From: Syntrophaceae bacterium UBA6252
GTDB taxonomy: Bacteria; Desulfobacterota; Syntrophia; Syntrophales; UBA6807
Direction of reading: 5' to 3'
Length of the DNA stretch: 10,771 bases
NCBI GenBank assembly: GCA_002441265.1
Contig: DJVQ01000050.1
Location: forward strand, 22,989 to 33,759
The notes under the pieces: model-generated
Told to the model about the DNA's origin: nothing
The model's database searches: none
The model's input: only the letters and a program-made list of their open reading frames with translations
Program-made: the position numbers and the translations under genes
Part shown: positions 6,593 to 10,771 of the stretch, one piece after another
Numbering within the stretch: position 1 is the first letter of the stretch
How the letters are laid out: each line of letters begins with the position of its first letter

Positions 6593-6667
6593 TGGCTGGG
6601 GCGGGAGGATTCGAACCTCCGAATGCAGGAACCAAAATCCTGTGTCTTACCGCTTGACGACGCCCCA
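6593..6667 (-). tRNA. tRNA-Gln (anticodon TTG)
   Basis: The 75-nt sequence folds into a full cloverleaf with an encoded CCA end. The acceptor stem is TGGGGCG/CGCCCCA, with discriminator G73 and the weak U1-A72 pair that is an identity feature of glutamine tRNAs. The anticodon stem is CAGGA/TCCTG with loop TTTTGGT, placing anticodon TTG at 6633-6635. The T arm is GGAGG-TTCGAAT-CCTCC. It lies 29 bases after ispE and 20 bases before prs on the same strand. It is therefore probably cut from the polycistronic message. I see no convincing separate promoter or terminator in these gaps. Confidence 0.97.
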
Positions 6668-6696
6668 GTAATCACAGGATCCCTCCGTGAATCCGG

Positions 6697-7530
6697 TCAG
6701 AACGTGCGGGCCCTGAAAACCGATCCTGCACCCTGTTGCTTCAAGGACATCTCCCCCTGGATTGCCTCTTCTTCCGTTTCAAAGATTCCGAACACCGTGG
6801 GACCGCTCCCGGACATGAGCGCACCCATCGCCCCGGCTGCCTTCAATTGTTCCTTGATTTCCGAAAGATCGGGATGGAGGCTCATCGTCACCGTTTCGAG
6901 ATCATTGCGGAGATGCTGAACGATCCGGGGTACCGTCTCAAGTCGGGGGATCTTATATTGGATTCCCCCGTTTGTCAATCCCATTTTTAGCCCCTCGTAG
7001 ACCGCTTTCGTGGAAACTTCGTAGCCGGGATTGACGAGAACGAGCCAGAAGGGAGGGAGGCTCTCCGGAACGAGGCGCTCCCCGATCCCGAAGGCCCAGG
7101 CGGTTCCTCCGCCGAGGAAGAACGGCACGTCGGCACCCAGCCGGGAGGCGAGATCCAGGAGGTCCTCCGGCTTCAGGGGGTTCCCCATGAGTTCGTTGAG
7201 CGCTTCCAGCGTCACCGCCGCATTGGAGCTTCCCCCGCCCAGGCCCGCGGCGACGGGGATGCGCTTGCGGATCGTCACGGCCACGTCCATGGAACGTCCC
7301 GCCCGGGCGAAAAGGGCGTCGGCAGCCCTCCGGACGATGTTTCCCCCGTCCTCCGGAAGGTCCGTCCCGGGACATCGGAGCACGATCCCCCTTCCCCCCG
7401 GCTCGAAGCGCATTTCGTCGCACAGGGTGATTTTCTGCATGAGCGTGGCGATCTCGTGGTAGCCGTCGGGCCTCCTGCCGAGAACGCGGAGGTACAGGTT
7501 GACCTTGGCGTAGGAATTCCTGACGATCAC
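6697..7530 (-). CDS. ispE: 4-diphosphocytidyl-2-C-methyl-D-erythritol kinase
   Basis: IspE phosphorylates CDP-ME with ATP in the non-mevalonate (MEP) isoprenoid pathway. The 277-residue product is a GHMP kinase. It shows KVNLYLRVLGRRPDGYH (9-25) with catalytic Lys9, the glycine-rich ATP loop PVAAGLGGGSSNAA (92-105), GADVPFF (132-138) with catalytic Asp134, and the C-terminal motif MSGSGPTVFGIF (239-250). Translation starts at GTG 7530, which overlaps the stop codon of the DUF1844 gene as GTGA. An AAAGGG lies upstream in a suitable position, so the two genes are likely translationally coupled. The gene is followed closely by tRNA-Gln and prs; the ispE-prs neighbourhood is common in proteobacteria. 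Confidence 0.97.
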   Translation of the reverse strand: MIVRNSYAKVNLYLRVLGRRPDGYHEIATLMQKITLCDEMRFEPGGRGIVLRCPGTDLPEDGGNIVRRAADALFARAGRSMDVAVTIRKRIPVAAGLGGGSSNAAVTLEALNELMGNPLKPEDLLDLASRLGADVPFFLGGGTAWAFGIGERLVPESLPPFWLVLVNPGYEVSTKAVYEGLKMGLTNGGIQYKIPRLETVPRIVQHLRNDLETVTMSLHPDLSEIKEQLKAAGAMGALMSGSGPTVFGIFETEEEAIQGEMSLKQQGAGSVFRARTF

Positions 7531-7961
7531 CGGATGCCCTTTTCTTTCACGTACCGCATCCGAAGTTCGAAAAGCGCGCCGTCGATCAGCCGCTGCTCGT
7601 TCTCCGTCAGGTTTCCCGCGGTCTTTTCCTTCAGCATGGAAAGGATGTCGATGGTCTGTTTCGCCGCGTCGAGATCGACCTTCTTCTCTCCGGACCCGGG
7701 ATCCTGAAAATCTCCGAAGTGAAACAGGGCCGACGTGTGAAGGGAAAGAACGAATCCGGAAAAGTTTATTTCCGGCCAGGGGGCTTCCTGCTTCTCTTCC
7801 CCCTTTCCGCCCTCCTCCGGAGCCTTCCGGCGCGGGGGCGGCCCTTCCGTCCTTTCCTCCCCGGCGGCTTCCGGCGCCGCGTCTTCCCGGACCTCCCCCT
7901 CCTGTGAAAACATCCGCCTGTCCTTCACGGAAAATCCCTTGTCATCCTCTTTTTCCGCCAT
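7527..7961 (-). CDS. DUF1844 domain protein of unknown function
   Basis: The 144-residue product has two parts. Residues 1 to about 65 are charged and probably disordered, rich in Glu, Lys, Pro and Gly. A short conserved piece, KGFSVKDRRMFSQEGE, begins near residue 8. Residues from about 65 form the DUF1844 core: FSGFVLSLHTSALFHFGDFQ, then DAAKQTIDILSMLKEKTAGN, then a helix ending ELRMRYV. The function of the family is unknown. I see no signal peptide or membrane span. ATG 7961 is preferred over a longer frame reaching 8084, because the extra 41 residues run into a non-coding repeat element and because the conserved N-terminal motif follows the ATG directly. The upstream sequence has a GAGG. 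The gene overlaps ispE by four bases and may be the first gene of the long operon. Confidence 0.85.
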   Translation of the reverse strand: MAEKEDDKGFSVKDRRMFSQEGEVREDAAPEAAGEERTEGPPPRRKAPEEGGKGEEKQEAPWPEINFSGFVLSLHTSALFHFGDFQDPGSGEKKVDLDAAKQTIDILSMLKEKTAGNLTENEQRLIDGALFELRMRYVKEKGIR

Positions 7962-8018
7962 TGTTTCCGCCCTCGCCTTTCTTTTCCGATTTTCAAGAAA
8001 CGGTCTCATGCAAAGTCT

Positions 8019-8087
8019 GACGGCTTCGTAAAAAGCTCCGCGGGCAGTGCGCCCGAATCCCGACGAAGGCGTACGAAAGGGCACGCC
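8019..8087 (-). repeat. Structured intergenic repeat element between htpX and the DUF1844 gene
   Basis: The element joins two small hairpins, GGCGT/ACGCC (8068-8072 with 8083-8087) and CGGGC/GCCCG (8041-8045 with 8051-8055). They are followed on the minus strand by the box CTTTTTACGAAGCCGTC (8019-8035). That box has a diverged copy at 8-24. The hairpin and T5 run resemble a loose terminator that could end the htpX message, but the T run begins six bases after the stem. It fits a REP-like dispersed repeat; no transposase is present in the window. Confidence 0.5.
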
Positions 8088-8105
8088 GAGGGGAGGAGGG
8101 CAGCC

Positions 8106-8954
8106 TCAGGCGGGCCTCATCGCCCGAAGCCGCTCGATCCTCTTTTCGATCGGGGGGTGGGTGCTGAACAGATTCGCCAGCGACCGCCCGGTAAGGGGGT
8201 TCACGATGAACATGTGGGCCGTCGAAGGGTTCGCCTGCATGGGCTTCACCTTGGCCGCGTAGGAGAGCTTCTCCAGGGCGCTCGCGAGAGCGTACGGCTT
8301 TCCCGAGACGGAGGCCCCGCCGTCGTCGGCGAGGTACTCCCGGGACCGGGAAATGGCCATCTGGATGATCATGGCGGCGATGGGAGCGAGAATGGCCATG
8401 GCAAGGAGGCCGAGCATCCCTCCCCCCTGCTCGTCGTCGTCGCTCCTCCCGAAACCGAAAATAGCCGCCCACTGGGCCATGTTGGCGAGCATGACCACCG
8501 CCCCGCCGATGGTCGCGGCGATGGAACCGATGAGGATGTCCCGGTTCTTGACGTGGGTGAGTTCATGGCCGAGAACCCCTTCCAGCTCCTCCCGGTTCAG
8601 GATGCGGAGAAGCCCCTCCGTCACCGCCACCACCGCATGGTCGTAGTCCCGTCCCGTGGCGAATGCGTTGGGGGTCTCGCCGGGAATGATGTACACCCGC
8701 GGCATGGGAAGGCCCGCCCGAAGGGCGAGACTTTTCACGATCCCGAAAAGTTCCGGCGCCTGCGCCTCGGAAACCTCCCGGCCCCGGTACATGGCCAGGA
8801 CAACCTTGTCGGAAAACCAGTAGGTCCCGAAATTCATGACCACGGCGATGACAAAGGCGATGACGACCCCCTGCCTCCCGCCGAAATATCCTCCGATGAG
8901 CATGAGGAGCCCCGTCAGGGCTCCCAGAAGAATCACCGTTCGCAACCGGTTCAT
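8106..8954 (-). CDS. htpX: HtpX-type membrane zinc metalloprotease (M48)
   Basis: HtpX is an inner-membrane protease of the M48 family that degrades damaged membrane proteins, working alongside FtsH in E. coli. The 282-residue product has two N-terminal membrane segments (about 7-25 and 28-46), the zinc site HELTH (130-134), two further membrane segments (about 143-166 and 180-200), and the third zinc ligand Glu207 in SRSREYLAD. The C-terminus carries STHPPIEKRI (264-273), typical of the family. ATG 8954 is chosen because GGGAGG lies about 6 bases upstream and the N-terminus MNRLRTVILL fits the family. A GTG at 8978 would add eight residues but falls in the dyad. It lies 56 bases after clpB with its own likely promoter. 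Confidence 0.95.
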   Translation of the reverse strand: MNRLRTVILLGALTGLLMLIGGYFGGRQGVVIAFVIAVVMNFGTYWFSDKVVLAMYRGREVSEAQAPELFGIVKSLALRAGLPMPRVYIIPGETPNAFATGRDYDHAVVAVTEGLLRILNREELEGVLGHELTHVKNRDILIGSIAATIGGAVVMLANMAQWAAIFGFGRSDDDEQGGGMLGLLAMAILAPIAAMIIQMAISRSREYLADDGGASVSGKPYALASALEKLSYAAKVKPMQANPSTAHMFIVNPLTGRSLANLFSTHPPIEKRIERLRAMRPA

Positions 8955-8977
8955 TTCATACCTCCCGTGCGCTTTCA

Positions 8978-8994
8978 CCGGAACCGGGTTCCGG
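8978..8994. promoter_or_regulatory. Perfect 8+1+8 dyad in the htpX leader
   Basis: On the minus strand CCGGAACC-C-GGTTCCGG is a perfect inverted repeat. It starts where transcription from the predicted -10 element at 9001-9006 should begin, so it spans about +1 to +17. It could be a repressor operator or a 5' hairpin in the mRNA. I do not recognise it as a known heat-shock element; in particular it does not match the CIRCE consensus. Confidence 0.5.
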
Positions 8995-9000
8995 GCGCCG

Positions 9001-9030
9001 ATTATACCCGTCAGGCCTTCCGGAAATCAA
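9001..9030 (-). promoter_or_regulatory. Sigma70-type promoter for htpX inside the end of clpB
   Basis: TATAAT (9001-9006, a perfect -10) is preceded on the minus strand, after 18 bases, by TTGATT (9025-9030, 4 of 6 matches to TTGACA). The -35 element and part of the spacer lie within the last codons of clpB. Transcription would start near 8994 and give a 40-base leader. The -10 match is strong and the -35 is moderate. Confidence 0.55.
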
Positions 9031-10771
9031 GGCCGTCCGTCCCGGCGGCGCGGTCCACGACGATACGGTCCCCTTCCTGAAAATCTCCTTCCAGGATGCG
9101 AAGCGCCAGTTCGTTTTCCAGATATTTCTGTATCGCCCGCTTGAGCGGTCTCGCCCCGTACACCGGGCTGTAGCCTTCCCGGGCCAGATATTCCTTGGCC
9201 CCGCCGGTGAGATCGATGGTGATCCGCCGTTCGGCGAGCCGTTTCCGGAGATTCCCGATCTGGATGTCCACGATCCGGTCGATGTCCCCCACGGTGAGGG
9301 CCCGGAAGGTGATCATCTCGTCGATCCGGTTGAGGAACTCGGGCTTGAACGTCGTACGCAGCGCGTCCAGGGTCCTTTCCCGCCGTTCCTCCTCGCTCAG
9401 GGAAAGATCCTGGATCCAATGGCTTCCCACGTTGGACGTCATGATGGCGATGGTGTTCTTGAAATCCACCGTCCGTCCGTGGCCGTCTGTGAGCCTGCCG
9501 TCGTCCAGGATCTGGAGAAGGACGTTGAACACGTCCGGGTGCGCCTTTTCGATCTCGTCGAAGAGGATCACCGAATAGGGCCGGCGGCGGACCGACTCCG
9601 TCAGGAACCCCCCTTCCTCGTAACCCACGTACCCCGGAGGGGCCCCGATGAGCCGGGCGACGGAGTGCTTTTCCATGAACTCGGACATGTCGATCCGCAC
9701 CATGGCCTGCTCGCTGTCGAACATGAATTCCGCCAGCGCCTTGGCCAGTTCCGTCTTCCCCACGCCCGTCGGTCCCATGAAGATGAAGGAGCCGATGGGG
9801 CGGTTCGGGTCCTGGAGGCCCGAACGGGCCCGCCGCAGCGCGTTGGAGACGGCCCGGACGGCTTCCTCCTGGCCGATGACCCGTTTCCCGAGCCGTTCCT
9901 CCATTTGGAGAAGCTTCTCCACTTCCTTTTCCATCATCCGGGAGACGGGGATCCCCGTCCAGCTCGCCACGACCTCCGCCACGTCCTCCTCGTCCACTTC
10001 CTCCTTCAGCATCTTCTTGTCGGCGTGGACCTCCGAAAGACGCCGGTACAGGTCTTCCAGGCTGCGGTTCAGCTCCACCATTCTCCCGTAGCGGATTTCC
10101 GCGGCCTTTGCCAGGTTTCCGTCACGCTGGGCGCCCTGCTCTTCCGTCTTCAGTTCCTCTATTTTTTCCTTGGCCGACTGGATTTCCCGGATCAGCTCCT
10201 TTTCCCGGGACCAGTGGTTCTTCATGTCCGCCGACGTTCCCTGGAGATCGGCCAGTTCCTTTTCCAGGCGCTCCAGCCGTTCCCGGGAGGAACGGTCCCC
10301 TTCCCTCTTGAGGGATTCCCGCTCGATCTGGAGCTGAACGATCCGCCGCTCCACCTCGTCGATTTCCGCGGGCATGCTGTCCAGCTCGATCCGAAGCCGC
10401 GAGGCCGCCTCGTCGATGAGGTCCACCGCCTTGTCGGGGAGAAACCGGTCGGCGATGTACCGGTGGGAGAGGGTGGCCGCGGCGATGAGGGCCGAATCCT
10501 TGATCCGGACGCCGTGATGGACTTCGTACCGTTCCTTGAGGCCCCTCAGGATGCCGATGGTGTCCTCCACCGTCGGTTCCTTGACCAGGACGGGCTGGAA
10601 CCGCCGTTCGAGGGCGGCGTCCTTTTCGATGTATTTCCGGTATTCGTTCAGCGTTGTCGCACCGACGCAGCGGAGTTCGCCCCGGGCGAGGGCGGGCTTC
10701 AGCATGTTGGAAGCGTCCATGGACCCTTCCGCGGCCCCGGCCCCGACGACGGTGTGCAGCTCGTCGATGAA
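9011..10771 (-). CDS. clpB: ATP-dependent disaggregase ClpB (C-terminal part, cut by the window edge)
   Basis: ClpB is a hexameric AAA+ disaggregase that rescues aggregated proteins together with DnaK. The visible 586 residues begin in the Walker B of the first AAA domain (FIDELHT), so roughly 275 N-terminal residues lie outside the window. In order there follow the arginine-finger region LERRF (54-58), the M-domain coiled coil (about 125-260), and the second AAA domain. The latter has Walker A GPTGVGKT (333-340), pore loop GYVGYEEGG, Walker B VILFDEIEKAH (401-411) and sensor-2 GARPLKRAI (539-547). The coiled-coil M domain separates ClpB from ClpA and ClpX; I see no IGF/IGL-type loop for ClpP docking. 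The reading frame stays open to the window edge, so no start codon is assigned. It precedes htpX, another quality-control gene. Confidence 0.97.
   Translation of the reverse strand, partial: FIDELHTVVGAGAAEGSMDASNMLKPALARGELRCVGATTLNEYRKYIEKDAALERRFQPVLVKEPTVEDTIGILRGLKERYEVHHGVRIKDSALIAAATLSHRYIADRFLPDKAVDLIDEAASRLRIELDSMPAEIDEVERRIVQLQIERESLKREGDRSSRERLERLEKELADLQGTSADMKNHWSREKELIREIQSAKEKIEELKTEEQGAQRDGNLAKAAEIRYGRMVELNRSLEDLYRRLSEVHADKKMLKEEVDEEDVAEVVASWTGIPVSRMMEKEVEKLLQMEERLGKRVIGQEEAVRAVSNALRRARSGLQDPNRPIGSFIFMGPTGVGKTELAKALAEFMFDSEQAMVRIDMSEFMEKHSVARLIGAPPGYVGYEEGGFLTESVRRRPYSVILFDEIEKAHPDVFNVLLQILDDGRLTDGHGRTVDFKNTIAIMTSNVGSHWIQDLSLSEEERRERTLDALRTTFKPEFLNRIDEMITFRALTVGDIDRIVDIQIGNLRKRLAERRITIDLTGGAKEYLAREGYSPVYGARPLKRAIQKYLENELALRILEGDFQEGDRIVVDRAAGTDGLDFRKA

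Noticed and set aside
6573..6635. Longer start for prs at 6635
   Set aside because: The added 21 codons overlap the tRNA-Gln anticodon and T arm. The chosen ATG at 6572 gives the standard PRPP synthetase N-terminus.
6593..6667. tRNA-Gln as an integration site for a mobile element
   Set aside because: Intact operon genes flank it on both sides. I saw no integrase and no duplicated tRNA 3' end in the window.
7962..8084. Longer start for the DUF1844 protein at 8084
   Set aside because: The extra residues are encoded by the structured repeat and do not resemble the family. The conserved N-terminal motif follows the ATG at 7961.
1..10771. CRISPR array, defence system, prophage or insertion sequence
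   Set aside because: No regularly spaced repeats, cas-like, phage or transposase genes are visible; the coding part is ordinary core genome.

Overview
The window looks like chromosomal core sequence from a GC-rich bacterium, most likely a deltaproteobacterium of the Syntrophus/Syntrophales type. The reasons are the neighbourhood (DUF1844 protein, ispE, tRNA-Gln, prs, rplY, pth, ychF), a K+-dependent type membrane pyrophosphatase, and a CTTTTTACGA-type intergenic repeat of a kind I associate with that group. The taxonomic call is inference from gene content; no marker gene here settles it. Every protein gene I can support lies on the minus strand, so the genes are read from high to low coordinates.

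Layout in the direction of transcription. The right edge cuts clpB (10771 to 9011), of which 586 C-terminal codons are visible. A promoter inside the end of clpB and a perfect dyad lead into htpX (8954 to 8106), a membrane zinc protease, so two protein quality-control genes sit together. A structured repeat (about 8019-8087) separates htpX from a long co-directional run: DUF1844 protein (7961), ispE (overlapping it by 4 bases), tRNA-Gln(TTG), prs, rplY/ctc, pth and hppA. The gaps between these genes are short, and a strong intrinsic terminator (2187-2220) ends the run. ychF (1986 to 892) follows with its own sigma70-type promoter.

Functionally the run joins isoprenoid precursor synthesis (IspE), PRPP supply (Prs), translation (tRNA-Gln, bL25, peptidyl-tRNA hydrolase, YchF) and membrane energy conservation from pyrophosphate (HppA). 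The placement of hppA between pth and ychF, which are often neighbours, is the unusual element of the operon.

The left 891 bases hold no convincing protein gene but are not empty. On the plus strand there is a near-perfect sigma54 (-24/-12) promoter at 312-327, preceded by repeated GATATT boxes in AT-rich DNA. It is followed by a strongly purine-rich segment with many GGA motifs, one of them in the loop of an 8-bp hairpin. A 10-bp hairpin comes next, and then an intrinsic terminator with a T8 tract on the plus strand (702-732). This is the arrangement expected of a sigma54-controlled non-coding RNA of about 395 nt, possibly a CsrA/RsmA-binding sponge. It is the best candidate here for something undescribed, and it is a hypothesis.
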